Below, one piece after another: positions 36,238-45,126 of a stretch of 64,000 nucleotides of DNA. The position numbers were made by a program, and so were the translations under genes. Origin of the DNA: Burkholderia arboris (GTDB taxonomy: Bacteria; Pseudomonadota; Gammaproteobacteria; Burkholderiales; Burkholderiaceae); NCBI RefSeq assembly GCF_902499125.1, contig NZ_CABVPX010000035.1, positions 1 through 64,000 of the forward strand, given 5' to 3'. The notes under the pieces are model-generated. The model saw only the letters and a list, made by a program, of their open reading frames with translations, was not told the origin of the DNA and did no database searches. Every line of letters starts with the position of its first letter. The first letter of the stretch is position 1.

Positions 36238-37307
36238 GCACCGCGATGATCCCGATCCATACGAAACCGCAATCGCCATCGTCCTCGCGCCGCCGGCGCA
36301 CGCTGCGCGCCGCGCTGGCCGCCTGGCTGTGCGGTGTATCGGCGCTCGCGCTCGCCGCACCCGCCGCCACCGACGCGACCGTCTTTCCGCCCTGGCAGGA
36401 AGGCCGCAACAATGATGCAATCCATCGCGGCCTCGAGTTCACGGTGCCGCAGGTCGACGTGCTCGCCGATTTCCACGGCGATCTCACCGCGCCGAAGCTC
36501 GTGCTGTACGTCGGCGGCAACTACTTCTTCGCGATGGCGCCGCTCGTCGCGAAGTTCGAGGAAGATCATCCCGAGTATCGCGGGCGCATCTACTGGGAAA
36601 CGATCCCGCCCGGCCTGCTCGTGAAGCAGATTCACGCGGGCGGCACGATCACCGTCGGCAACATGACGTGGACGGTCAAGCCCGACGCGTATTTCGCGGG
36701 GCTCGGCAAGATCAACGGCCTGATCGCGGACGGCACGCTGGCCGGCCCGGCCGTGCCGTACGTGACGAACCAGCTGACGATCATGGTGCGCGCCGGCAAT
36801 CCGAAACGCATTGCGTCGCTGAACGATCTCGCGCGGGCCGACGTGACGCTCGCGATGCCGAATCCGGCCTTCGAGGGCGTCGCGCGGCAGATCCGCGCGT
36901 CGCTCGTGAAAGCCGGCGGCGACGCGCTCGCGCGCACCGTCTACGACGACAAGGTGCGTGCCGGCACGACCGAGCTCACGCACATCCATCATCGGGAAAC
37001 CGCGCTGTTCCTGATGCAGGCGCGCGCGGACGCGGGCGTGCTGTGGCAATCCGAAGCGGCGTTCCAGGAACAGGTCGGGCATCCGCTGATGCACATCAAC
37101 ATTCCGGCCGAGCAGAATACGACGGCGATCTACGCAGGTGCAATGGTGAAGGACGCGCCGCATCCGGAAGCCGCGCGCGCGTGGCTCGCGTTCATCCGGT
37201 CGCCGGAAGCGTTCACCATTTTCCAGCGCTACGGCTTCGGCCGATATGATGCGAACCAGCCGACGCCGCATCTCGCTCCGGAGCAGGACCCGCCCGCTGC
37301 AGGCTGA
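36234..37307 (+). CDS. Periplasmic ModA-like substrate-binding protein without cognate permease
   Basis: 357 residues from ATG 36234, overlapping the previous stop by four bases (ATGA). The signal peptide follows a basic run (SSRRRRTLRAALAAWLCGVSALALAA). The mature part has a type II periplasmic-binding fold like ModA and related anion-binding proteins: KLVLYVGGNYFFAMAPLVAKFEEDHPEYRG, NQLTIMVRAGNPKRIASLNDLARADVTLAMPNP, and a C-terminal AARAWLAFIRSPEAFTIFQRYGF. No ABC permease or ATPase is near. In this cluster it may deliver an oxyanion to the cytochromes or act as a sensor rather than a transporter component. Confidence 0.75.
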   Translation: MSTAMIPIHTKPQSPSSSRRRRTLRAALAAWLCGVSALALAAPAATDATVFPPWQEGRNNDAIHRGLEFTVPQVDVLADFHGDLTAPKLVLYVGGNYFFAMAPLVAKFEEDHPEYRGRIYWETIPPGLLVKQIHAGGTITVGNMTWTVKPDAYFAGLGKINGLIADGTLAGPAVPYVTNQLTIMVRAGNPKRIASLNDLARADVTLAMPNPAFEGVARQIRASLVKAGGDALARTVYDDKVRAGTTELTHIHHRETALFLMQARADAGVLWQSEAAFQEQVGHPLMHINIPAEQNTTAIYAGAMVKDAPHPEAARAWLAFIRSPEAFTIFQRYGFGRYDANQPTPHLAPEQDPPAAG

Positions 37308-37358
37308 CGGTCCGGCCGCCGTGCGGCGCGCACGCCACATACAACAAGGAGGGGATAC

Positions 37359-38045
37359 GTGAACGATACGGTCGATACACCGCGACGCCGGTTCGCACCG
37401 CTGCTGCTCGCCGCGGCCGCGCTGCTGGCCGGCCACGCGCACGCGGACGATGCAACGCCCGGCAAGACGATCGCGACACAGGGCACGGCGACGGGCGCCG
37501 CCGCCTGCATCGGCTGCCACGGCAGCCAGGGCGAAGGCAACGCGGCGGCCGGCTTCCCGCGCCTCGCGGGCACGAACGCCGCGTATCTGTCCGCGCAGCT
37601 CGCCGCATTCGCGGACGGCAGCCGCCAGAACCCGGTCATGCAGCCGCTCTCGAAACTGCTGTCGGCGCACGAACGCGATGCGGTATCCGCGTACTTCGCG
37701 AGCCTGCCCGCGCCGGCCGGCGTCTTCACCCCCGACGATGCGTCGATCGATCCGGCGAACGCGGGCGCGTGGCTCGCCACGCGCGGGCGCTGGTCGCAGG
37801 GCCTGCCCGCGTGCGCGCAATGTCACGGCCCCGGCGGCCTCGGCGTGGGCACCGCGTTCCCGCCGCTCGCGGGCCAGCCGGCCGCCTACATCGCCGGCCA
37901 GTTGAACGGCTGGAAACACGGCACGCGGCCGCCCGGGCCAATGGGATTGATGCCGATGATCGCCGGCAAGCTGTCCGATGCCGACATCGACGCGGTGGCC
38001 GCCTACTATGCGCGCGGCGGCGCAGCACAAGGAGACAAGCGATGA
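37359..38045 (+). CDS. Dihaem cytochrome c, c4/c-553 type
   Basis: 228 residues from GTG 37359 with AAGGAGGGG close upstream. Signal peptide about 1-29 (ending AHAD). Two haem-c motifs: C50-IG-C53-H54 and C152-AQ-C155-H156, one in each half, as in cytochrome c4 (HGSQGEGNAAAGFPRLAG and HGPGGLGVGTAFPPLAG). It is a periplasmic electron carrier. Its stop overlaps the next cytochrome gene by four bases, so it probably receives electrons from that enzyme and passes them to a terminal oxidase. Confidence 0.9.
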   Translation: MNDTVDTPRRRFAPLLLAAAALLAGHAHADDATPGKTIATQGTATGAAACIGCHGSQGEGNAAAGFPRLAGTNAAYLSAQLAAFADGSRQNPVMQPLSKLLSAHERDAVSAYFASLPAPAGVFTPDDASIDPANAGAWLATRGRWSQGLPACAQCHGPGGLGVGTAFPPLAGQPAAYIAGQLNGWKHGTRPPGPMGLMPMIAGKLSDADIDAVAAYYARGGAAQGDKR

Positions 38046-38983
38046 TCGACCGCACGATGCTGATCCGCCACGCCCGCGCGACGCTGCTCGGCGCGGCCTG
38101 GCTGCCCGCGCTCGCCTTCGCGGCGGCCCCGCAGGACGCACCGGCCGCCGCTTCCGCTCCGGCAATCGCCCCCGCCGCATCCGCGCCGGCGGCCAAATCG
38201 TTCACACCGCCGCCCGAATCGGCGATTCCGGCCGACGACTTCGGCAAGACCGTCAGGCTCGGCGAGCAGATCTTCCTGCATACGCCCGAGTTCGCGGGCA
38301 AGTACGTCGGCAACAAGCTGACCTGCGCGAGCTGCCACCTCGACGCCGGCCGCCGGCCCGACTCGAGCCCGATGTGGGCCGCGTACCTGCTGTATCCGGC
38401 GTACCGCGCCAAGAACGGCCACGTGAACACGTTCGCCGAGCGCCTGCAGGGGTGCTTCCGCTACAGCATGAACGGCAAGGCGCCGCCGGCCGGCGATCCG
38501 GTCCTCGTCGCGCTCGAAACGTATTCGTACTGGCTCGCGAAGGGCGCGCCGGTCGGCACGAAGCTGCCGGGCCAGGGTTTCCCGAAACTGCCGCCGCCCG
38601 CGCAGAAGGCCGACTACGCACGCGGCGCCGCCGTCTACACGCAGCACTGCGCGCTGTGCCACGGCGCCGACGGCCAGGGCCAGTCGAGCGGCGGCAAGCC
38701 GGCGTTCCCCGCGCTGTGGGGCGCACGCTCGTTCAACTGGGGCGCGGGAATGGGCGACATCCACAACGCAGCCGGCTTCATCAAGGCCAACATGCCGCTC
38801 GGGCTCGGCGGCACGCTGACCGACCAGGAAGCGTGGGACGTCGCGACCTTCATGGACAGCCACGAACGCCCGCAGGACCCGCGCTTCACGGGCTCCGTGC
38901 AGGACACGCGCGCGAAGTTCCACGATTCGCCCGACTCGATGTACGGGCGCAGCGTGAACGGCCGCGTGCTCGGCGCGCCATGA
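38042..38983 (+). CDS. Dihaem cytochrome c resembling thiosulfate dehydrogenase (TsdA family)
   Basis: 313 residues, ATG 38042. Signal peptide about 1-27, then an Ala/Pro-rich linker. Haem motifs: C95-AS-C98-H99 and C203-AL-C206-H207. Between them FAERLQGCFRYSMNGKAPP (Cys138) matches the segment that in TsdA and SoxA proteins supplies the unusual Cys ligand of the active-site haem. TsdA enzymes couple two thiosulfate to tetrathionate. Whether Cys138 is that ligand needs an alignment. Together with the c4-type cytochrome and the DsrE-like protein this suggests a sulfur-compound oxidation unit. Other substrates are possible. Confidence 0.78.
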   Translation: MIDRTMLIRHARATLLGAAWLPALAFAAAPQDAPAAASAPAIAPAASAPAAKSFTPPPESAIPADDFGKTVRLGEQIFLHTPEFAGKYVGNKLTCASCHLDAGRRPDSSPMWAAYLLYPAYRAKNGHVNTFAERLQGCFRYSMNGKAPPAGDPVLVALETYSYWLAKGAPVGTKLPGQGFPKLPPPAQKADYARGAAVYTQHCALCHGADGQGQSSGGKPAFPALWGARSFNWGAGMGDIHNAAGFIKANMPLGLGGTLTDQEAWDVATFMDSHERPQDPRFTGSVQDTRAKFHDSPDSMYGRSVNGRVLGAP

Positions 38984-38990
38984 CGTCCGG

Positions 38991-39026
38991 CCGCGCCGGT
39001 CGATGCGACCGACCCGGCCGGCGCGG
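38991..39026. terminator. Hairpin between the cytochrome gene and the converging beta-propeller gene
   Basis: CCGCGCCGG (38991-38999) pairs with CCGGCGCGG (39018-39026), with an inner GGTCG / CGACC pairing in the loop. It fills the whole 43-bp gap between the two converging stops. Confidence 0.6.
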
Positions 39027-40952
39027 TCACGGATGCCAGCGATACACGACGATGCTCGACCCGTTGTAGTTGTCCTTGGTGATCACGTACTCGCCGGTCG
39101 AGCGCAGGTACGCACGCACGCCGTACATCGAATCGACGTCGTTGCCGACGTCCATCGCCGACGTATTCGAATTCGTCAGCGTCGTGACGAGCGCGCCGGT
39201 GTTCAGGTCGAATATGTCGATGTTCGGCACCGTGTGCACGTAACCGACGAACAGGTAGTGGCCGGCCGCCGCGATCGATTTCGGGTTCGCGCTCGTCAGG
39301 TTGATCACCGGATTCGGCGCGCTCGTGTTGCCGTTCTTCCAGCCGTGATAGACCTCGATGTGCCCGTTCATCGCGGTCCAGTCCCAGTTGCCCGCGAGGC
39401 CCTGCGCGAGGATCATCGTGTCGCTGTCGGCCTGGTAGAGGATGCGCGCGACGGGCGCCACGCTGCCCGGCACGGGCGTCGTCGCCGGTTTGCCCCACGA
39501 CGGCTTGCCGGTCGCGTCGAAGCCCGTCATCGGATAACGCGTGATCACGTTCGATCCGTTCAGCCCGGCCCACACGTCGCCGTTGCCGTCGATGTCGAAG
39601 CCGGCCGTCACCTGCAGCGTCGTGTTGAACGGCTTGCCGGGAAGCGAGCCGGCCGGAATCGCGATGTAGCCGCTCGCGTTGTTGAAGTAATAGAAGTTGA
39701 AGTTGCCCGGGTTCTGGCCCGACGCGACGAGGATCCGGTTGCCGCCGACGTTCACGAGCTGGCCGAAATGCTGGCCGCGCTGGTAGTCGTTCATGTCGAG
39801 GCGCGGGTCCTTCGGATAGGTGAACGGGTCGACCGTGTTCGCGACGAACGTGCCGCCCGCGGTGCCCGTATAGACGTTGTTGCCGCTGTAGAACAACGTG
39901 CCGTCGGTGACCGGGTCGGGCGCGGCGATCCCCTCGAAATTCAGCGCCTGCAGCTTCCATTGCAGCGCGCCCGTCGGGCTGTACGAATGAAGATCCGTGC
40001 TGCCGTTGCGGCCGAGATCCCAGCCGCCGCCCCACGCGTTGTTCAGCACGTACAGGTTGCCGCCCGAATCCTTGCCGAGCGCGGCGACGCGCGTGAAGCG
40101 CTTGTCGCCGACCTGCCCCTTGATGCCCGTCGTCGTGTCGAGATAGCCGCCCTGCACGCCGAACGTGCCGACCTGCGCCGGCAGCCCGGGAAGCCCGCCG
40201 TAGACCTTGATGTTCATGTCGGGCCCCTGGTCGCCCACCATCAGCTGGCCCGTCGACGCATCGAAGTACAGCGACCCCGGCCGCGCGCCGGCCGCCATCT
40301 GGAGCGTGTTCATCGCCGTGCCGGTCGCGCTGAACTGCGCGACGACGCCCGCGCTCTTGCGTGCGACCCACAGGTTGCCGGCCGCGTCGAGCGCCAGCGC
40401 GCCGGGCCCCGATACGCCGATGTCGCGCTGCCATACGCCGTCGGTCGTATAGACGCGCACGCGGTTGCCGTAGAAGTCGCTCACGTACAGCAGGTTGCCG
40501 GCCGTCGCGAGGCCCGTGATCACGTCCGCATACTGGATGCCCGTCCACGTGCTGACCGGGATGCGCAGGTCGCGCTGGTTCGTGCTCCGGTTGTAGCGGC
40601 CTACCGAGCCGCTGCCGAACGTGCGGTTGTAGCCGAGCGCGACGAACAGCGATGTCGAGTTGCCGGTGATCGCACCGCCCTGGAATTCGTCGTGGATGCC
40701 GATCGTGCCGAGCGGCTGGCCGTTCTGGTAGAGCGCGACGCCGCCCGCGTTCTCGTCCCAGCGCGACGCCGTGTAGATCACGCCCTCCGGCGCGACCCAC
40801 ATCGAGCGCGCGCCGTTGCCCACGTGCGAGACCAGCGTGCCGTACGTGTTCGCGAGCCAGTCCGTCGAGTACTGCACCTGCGCGTGGCTCGCCGGCGCCA
40901 GCATCGCCATGCACATTCCCAGCAACGCCGCGCGGATTTGTTTCATTGACAT
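39027..40952 (-). CDS. Secreted beta-propeller (NHL/SMP-30-like) protein
   Basis: 641 residues from ATG 40952 (MSMKQIRAALLGMCMAMLAPASHAQ signal peptide), with GGGAG eight bases upstream on the minus strand; longer frames add no signal. The mature protein is rich in repeated blades with the pattern small-small-Asp-hydrophobic-Asn-G: PGALALDAAGNLWVARKS, DSGGNLYVLNNAWGG, GFDIDGNGDVWAGLNGSN, YLFVGYVHT. These are NHL or SMP-30-like propeller strands. There is no catalytic motif I can identify and no anchor. It could be an extracellular lyase, a sugar-binding protein or a structural protein. It stands alone, with over 600 bp of non-coding DNA upstream. Confidence 0.75.
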   Translation of the reverse strand: MSMKQIRAALLGMCMAMLAPASHAQVQYSTDWLANTYGTLVSHVGNGARSMWVAPEGVIYTASRWDENAGGVALYQNGQPLGTIGIHDEFQGGAITGNSTSLFVALGYNRTFGSGSVGRYNRSTNQRDLRIPVSTWTGIQYADVITGLATAGNLLYVSDFYGNRVRVYTTDGVWQRDIGVSGPGALALDAAGNLWVARKSAGVVAQFSATGTAMNTLQMAAGARPGSLYFDASTGQLMVGDQGPDMNIKVYGGLPGLPAQVGTFGVQGGYLDTTTGIKGQVGDKRFTRVAALGKDSGGNLYVLNNAWGGGWDLGRNGSTDLHSYSPTGALQWKLQALNFEGIAAPDPVTDGTLFYSGNNVYTGTAGGTFVANTVDPFTYPKDPRLDMNDYQRGQHFGQLVNVGGNRILVASGQNPGNFNFYYFNNASGYIAIPAGSLPGKPFNTTLQVTAGFDIDGNGDVWAGLNGSNVITRYPMTGFDATGKPSWGKPATTPVPGSVAPVARILYQADSDTMILAQGLAGNWDWTAMNGHIEVYHGWKNGNTSAPNPVINLTSANPKSIAAAGHYLFVGYVHTVPNIDIFDLNTGALVTTLTNSNTSAMDVGNDVDSMYGVRAYLRSTGEYVITKDNYNGSSIVVYRWHP

Positions 40953-41556
40953 GAATAATGCTCCCAGACGATCAATGGTCGACACTGTAAATCGCGGCGC
41001 ATGAAATATTGGTGATTCCGGCAAAAGCGCATTCGCCGTTATCCCGAATTATTCACTCCGCGCCTTTTGCCGTCCGGCGCTTTTTCGTCAACGAAGGTCA
41101 ACCCCGCGAAACCACGCCGCAACAGCGGCCGGGCGTACGATTTCGGTGCTTTTACCCGGCATTTTCTTCCGGGCCAGTCAATGCGAATACGTCATTTTTT
41201 CTGACATGACCGCATGACCATTTCATTCCCCGGAAATCGTTTCAATGATTACAAATCGAAATTGAAATGAAAGAGAAAAAATAATGCGCCGCGCAATCGC
41301 GTTGTCGCGACTTGCATACTGAAACGGGAGAGAAAGGAGGAGTGCGGCGGGGAACACCGCGCGCCGGTCATGCCGGCGCGCGGGTGCGATCGTTCGGTTC
41401 GCGTGGCCGGGCGCCGGGCCGTCCCGGGCGTCGGCGCATGTCGGCAGCGCATCGACGACGTCGATCACGCGGTGCCGGCAGGGCAGTCACGGGAGCATGC
41501 CTGCTACGGGACCCGCCTTGGCGGCGGGCCTCGTTGCGGTCGCAACGACCGTTACA
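40953..41556. other. 604-bp gene-free region
   Basis: It contains the promoter of the beta-propeller gene (minus strand) and the 3' end of the porin transcript. An AT-rich part at about 41180-41300 stands out from the GC-rich flanks. At 41512-41547 are two hairpins (separate entry). Short ORFs are present but have no codon signature or known domain. I see no RNA gene I can defend. Confidence 0.45.
41512..41547 (-). terminator. Double hairpin downstream of the porin gene
   Basis: CGTTGCG-GT-CGCAACG (41532-41547) and CCCGCC-TTGGC-GGCGGG (41512-41528) lie 9 and 28 bases after the porin stop. No U-tract, but the position fits transcript ending. Confidence 0.5.
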
Positions 41557-42750
41557 TCAGAACTTCTGGCGCAGCCCGAGGCTGACGATCGCCTGCGACC
41601 GCGAGTCCGACGAGTGGCCGTTCGCCTTGTCGGACACCGACGCAGTCGCGGCCACCGGCCGGCCGAGCGCGTCGAGCGTCATGCCCGATGCATGCTGGTA
41701 CGCGCCGAGCAGGTACACGCTGGTGCGCTTCGACAGGTCGTAGACGGCGCCGAGCGTGACGTTGTGATATTGCGCACGATCGTCGACGCCGTCGACACTG
41801 CTGCCGCGCGTGTAGCTGTAGCCCGCGAACAGTTGCGTCTGCGGCTGCACGTTCCAGCGCGTGAACACGCCCGCGACGTTGAACGTCGCGTGACCGGCAA
41901 ACAACGACTGGCCACCGCTGCGGTACTGCACGTTGCTGTAGTTCACGCCGACGATGGCCGGGCCGAAGTCGTACGTCGCGCCCGTCGCGATCACCTGCTG
42001 CGATTGCGCGCTCGCATAGCCTTCGTTGATCGACGAGTTGAAGAGGCCGTCATCGGTGCTCTGCCACTTGCCGGCCGTCGGGTCGGTCGCGCCCGTCTTG
42101 CTGTTGTCCGAGCGCTCGTAGCCGACGCCGACGCGCAGCGGGCCCGCCGCGTACGCCGCGCCCACACTCCACGTGTTGCGCTGCTTCATGCTGCCCGGCT
42201 GGCCGCCGAAGCCGTACAGCGCGCCGAACGTGAAGCCCGAGTAGTTCGCGCTCGTGTACTTGATCGAGCTGTCGACGCGCGCCGTCTGGTCGAGATCGTC
42301 GATGTCGCCCGGGTGTGCGCCGAAGCCGCCGATGAACGACGACGGGCCGACCGGGCTCACGAAATCGTCGAGCGACGTGTACTGACGGCCGAGCGTGATC
42401 GTGCCGTAGCGGTCGCTGCCGACGCCGACGAACGCCTGACGGCCGAACTGGCGGCCACCCTGGCCCGACGTGCCGTTCGTGATGTCGAAGCCGTTCTCGA
42501 GGACGAACAGCGCGCGCATCCCGCCGCCGAGATCCTCGGAACCCTTGATGCCCCAGCGGCTGCCGGACAGGTTGCCGGTCGTGAGCCCGACGCTCGAATG
42601 GCCGGTGTACGCGCCCGCCGAGCCGACCCGTTCGTTGCTGCGATAGGTCACGCCCGCGTCGACGATGCCGTACAGCGTAACGGAGCTTTGCGCGGCGGCG
42701 ATACCCGCGAGCGAGAGCAGCAGCGGCGCTGCGATCAGTTGCTTGTTCAT
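41557..42750 (-). CDS. General porin (Gram-negative, beta-proteobacterial type)
   Basis: 397 residues, ATG 42750. Signal peptide MNKQLIAAPLLLSLAGIAAAQ, then SSVTLYGIVDAGVTYRSN. Porin marks: GSRWGIKGSEDLGGGMRALFVLENGF, FGRQAFVGVGSDRYGTITLGRQYT, a run of alternating strands, and the end SLGLRQKF with terminal Phe. By family a trimeric 16-strand outer-membrane channel. It is a separate single-gene unit with its own promoter region and hairpin terminator. The substrate is unknown. Confidence 0.93.
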   Translation of the reverse strand: MNKQLIAAPLLLSLAGIAAAQSSVTLYGIVDAGVTYRSNERVGSAGAYTGHSSVGLTTGNLSGSRWGIKGSEDLGGGMRALFVLENGFDITNGTSGQGGRQFGRQAFVGVGSDRYGTITLGRQYTSLDDFVSPVGPSSFIGGFGAHPGDIDDLDQTARVDSSIKYTSANYSGFTFGALYGFGGQPGSMKQRNTWSVGAAYAAGPLRVGVGYERSDNSKTGATDPTAGKWQSTDDGLFNSSINEGYASAQSQQVIATGATYDFGPAIVGVNYSNVQYRSGGQSLFAGHATFNVAGVFTRWNVQPQTQLFAGYSYTRGSSVDGVDDRAQYHNVTLGAVYDLSKRTSVYLLGAYQHASGMTLDALGRPVAATASVSDKANGHSSDSRSQAIVSLGLRQKF

Positions 42751-42922
42751 GGTTTTATGTCTCCGGGCGGTGAACCCGTTGTTCTGGCTGGCAGTTGCGA
42801 GTAGCGCGCACGGGCGCCGACATCCGCCGGCGGTGCGAGGCCGGCGGCGTCCGCGCGCGACGACGCGGCGGGCGTGCCCGCTGCGGCCGCCATGGTAGTT
42901 AGAACCGGTTCCTTTCCAAAGC

Positions 42923-42949
42923 GGAATAATGGCAACAGTTTTTTGTCAA
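42923..42949 (-). promoter_or_regulatory. Possible sigma-70 promoter of the porin gene
   Basis: On the minus strand a consensus -35 TTGACA (42944-42949) is followed after 15 bp by TATTCC (42923-42928). The spacing is short, so the -10 assignment is uncertain. A perfect GAACCGGTTC palindrome lies just downstream at 42902-42911. This is in the 305-bp gap between the porin gene and the divergent LysE gene. Confidence 0.35.
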
Positions 42950-43055
42950 AATCGAGATAGTCGATGCACGGCCGTCGCGGATGGCTGCCGCGTCTGTACA
43001 GCACGGGCCGGCGCCCCCGATAATCGAACGCGCACCTTCCATCGGGAGTTCCTTC

Positions 43056-43688
43056 ATGCATGCAACGACTCTGCTGATCTTCGCCGCCGTCGCGTTCGTC
43101 GGCATCGCGACGCCCGGCCCGACCGTGCTGCTCGCGCTGACCAACGGCTCGCGCCATGGCGTGCGACGCGCGGCTTACGGTTTCGCGGGCGCGATGCTGT
43201 CCGACTTCGTGCTGATCGTCGCGGTCGCGCTCGGCCTCGGCGCGCTGCTGATGGCGTCGGCGTTCTGGTTCTCGGTGGTGAAGTGGCTCGGCGCCGCGTA
43301 CCTCGCGTACGTCGGCATCCGGCTGCTGATGTCGAAGGGGTCGCTCGATGTCGCCGCCGCGCAAAACGGCACGGCAACCGAACGCAATGCGTCGATCTTC
43401 GCGAAGAGCCTCCTGACCGCGGTCACGAACCCGAAGGGCTACCTGTTCTTCTCCGCGTTCCTGCCGCAGTTCCTCGATCCGTCCGCGCCGCTCGCGCCGC
43501 AGTACGTCGCGCTCGCGGTCACGTTCGCGCTGCTCGACGGCGCGGTGATGTTCGGCTACGCGCTGCTCGGCGCACGCGCGGTGCGGTTGCTGAAGCGCTC
43601 GGGCGCACTGTGGCTCGACCGCACGTGCGGCGCGATGCTGCTCGCGCTCGCCGGTTCGCTGGCGCTGTACCGGCGTCATGCGGCATAG
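43056..43688 (+). CDS. LysE/RhtB-family exporter
   Basis: 210 residues from ATG 43056 behind CGGGAG; the longer frame from 42981 adds hydrophilic residues without a site. Five to six hydrophobic helices and the family motif GIATPGPTVLLALTNGSRHG near the start, plus AVTNPKGYLFFSAFLPQF in the middle. Members export amino acids or their derivatives (homoserine, lysine, arginine). It is 12 bp ahead of a GNAT gene and may form a detoxification pair with it. The substrate cannot be named. Confidence 0.9.
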   Translation: MHATTLLIFAAVAFVGIATPGPTVLLALTNGSRHGVRRAAYGFAGAMLSDFVLIVAVALGLGALLMASAFWFSVVKWLGAAYLAYVGIRLLMSKGSLDVAAAQNGTATERNASIFAKSLLTAVTNPKGYLFFSAFLPQFLDPSAPLAPQYVALAVTFALLDGAVMFGYALLGARAVRLLKRSGALWLDRTCGAMLLALAGSLALYRRHAA

Positions 43689-43700
43689 GAGCAGGTTCCG

Positions 43701-44237
43701 ATGAAAATCGCCGCACCGCCCGGCGCCGGCTTCCCCGGCCTGTCGCTCCGGCAACTCGACCGCGCGGATCTCGACGCGTGGTACGCGTACCTGTCGAACC
43801 CCGACGTCTTCCACCACACGAGCTGGAACCTGCGCACACCCGACGATCTGCTGCCGCTGTTCGACAACATCGAATCGGCCGACCCGGATTCGATCCGGCG
43901 TCTCGCGATCGTCGATACCGCATCGGGCACGCTCGCCGGGACGATCGGGCTGCATACGGTGTCCACCGTGAACCGCTCGGCGGAGATTGCGTACGACCTC
44001 GCGCCATCGCACTGGGGGCGCGGCATCGCGAGCGCGGTGTGCGAAGCCGTCACCGCGTGGGCCTTCGCGAACGAAGGCTTCATGCGCATGCAGGCCGTCG
44101 TGCTGACCGGCAACGCGGGCTCCGCACGCGTGCTGCAGAAGTGCGGCTACCGCTACGAAGGGCTGTTGCGCGCCTACAAGATGGTGCGCGGCACGCCGGG
44201 CGATTTCGCGATGTACGCGCGGCTCGCGACCGACTGA
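43701..44237 (+). CDS. GNAT acetyltransferase, RimJ/RimL type
   Basis: 178 residues, ATG 43701 with AGGAGCAGG upstream, 12 bp after the LysE gene. It shows the GNAT layout: LSLRQLDRADLDAWYAYL at the start, AEIAYDLAPSHWGRGIASAVCEAVTAWAF (acetyl-CoA loop with GRGIAS), then MQAVVLTGNAGSARVLQKCGYRYEGLLR, the typical asset of RimJ/RimL enzymes acetylating amino groups of proteins or small molecules. The substrate is unknown. Confidence 0.9.
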   Translation: MKIAAPPGAGFPGLSLRQLDRADLDAWYAYLSNPDVFHHTSWNLRTPDDLLPLFDNIESADPDSIRRLAIVDTASGTLAGTIGLHTVSTVNRSAEIAYDLAPSHWGRGIASAVCEAVTAWAFANEGFMRMQAVVLTGNAGSARVLQKCGYRYEGLLRAYKMVRGTPGDFAMYARLATD

Positions 44238-44334
44238 CGCGCCGTCCCTGGCATCGCGCGCCGATGCCGTGAAGCGATTGGACGGCCCGCGCCGAATTGG
44301 CGACAATCGCCGTTCCCCTCATCGACGCTCCGCC

Positions 44335-45069
44335 ATGAAAATCGCCGCGCTGTCCGATATCCACGGCAACCTCGCCGCGCTCGACGCGGTGCTCGACGAC
44401 GTCCGCCGCCGCGGCGCCGACGTGATCGTCAATCTCGGCGACATCGTGTCGGGCGCACTTCATCCGGCCGAAACGGCCGACCGCCTGATCGCGCTCGATC
44501 TGCCGACCGTCAAGGGCAATCACGAACGGCAGTTGCTTACCTACGATCGCGAAGCGATGCGGCTGTCCGATCGCTGGGCGCACGACACGCTGCGCGACGA
44601 CCACCGCACGTGGATCGCCGCACTGCCCGAGCGCCTGGCGCTCGACGGCGACGTGCTGATGGTGCACGGCACGCCGGCCAGCGATCTCGTCTACTTCCTC
44701 GAAACGGTCACGCCCGACGGCTGCCGCGCGGCCACGCCCGATGAAGTCGCGCAGCGCGCGGGCAACGAAACGGCATCGCTGATCCTGTGCGGCCACACGC
44801 ACGTACCGCGCACCGCGAAGCTCGACGACGGCCGGCTGATCGTCAATCCGGGCAGCGTCGGGCTGCAGGCATACGAGGACGACCTGCCGCATCCGCACCG
44901 CATCGAGACGGGCTCGCCGCATGCGCGCTACGCGATGGTGTCGCGCACGGCGGCCGGCTGGAACGTCGAATTCCATGCGGTCGAATACGACTGGCACACG
45001 GCCGCCGTCACCGCGGCCTCGCGCGGGCGCGACGACTGGACCGTCGCGCTGCGCACCGGCCGCTGCTGA
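44335..45069 (+). CDS. Metallophosphoesterase, YfcE/MJ0936-like
   Basis: 244 residues from ATG 44335 (MKIAALSDIHGNLAAL). All calcineurin-type metal motifs are present: D-x-H in SDIHGN, GD in VNLGDIVSG, GNHE in KGNHERQL, and GHTH in CGHTHVPR. The size is that of small bacterial phosphodiesterases acting on 2',3'-cyclic or bis-p-nitrophenyl-type substrates; some relatives are diadenosine tetraphosphatases. Cytoplasmic, no signal. It is in a run of small + strand genes but separated by 97 bp from the GNAT gene. Confidence 0.88.
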   Translation: MKIAALSDIHGNLAALDAVLDDVRRRGADVIVNLGDIVSGALHPAETADRLIALDLPTVKGNHERQLLTYDREAMRLSDRWAHDTLRDDHRTWIAALPERLALDGDVLMVHGTPASDLVYFLETVTPDGCRAATPDEVAQRAGNETASLILCGHTHVPRTAKLDDGRLIVNPGSVGLQAYEDDLPHPHRIETGSPHARYAMVSRTAAGWNVEFHAVEYDWHTAAVTAASRGRDDWTVALRTGRC

Positions 45070-45126
45070 CACGCAAGCATCGCCCCGTCATCCCGCTTCA
45101 CGTCGATTAAAGGACAACCGGACGCC

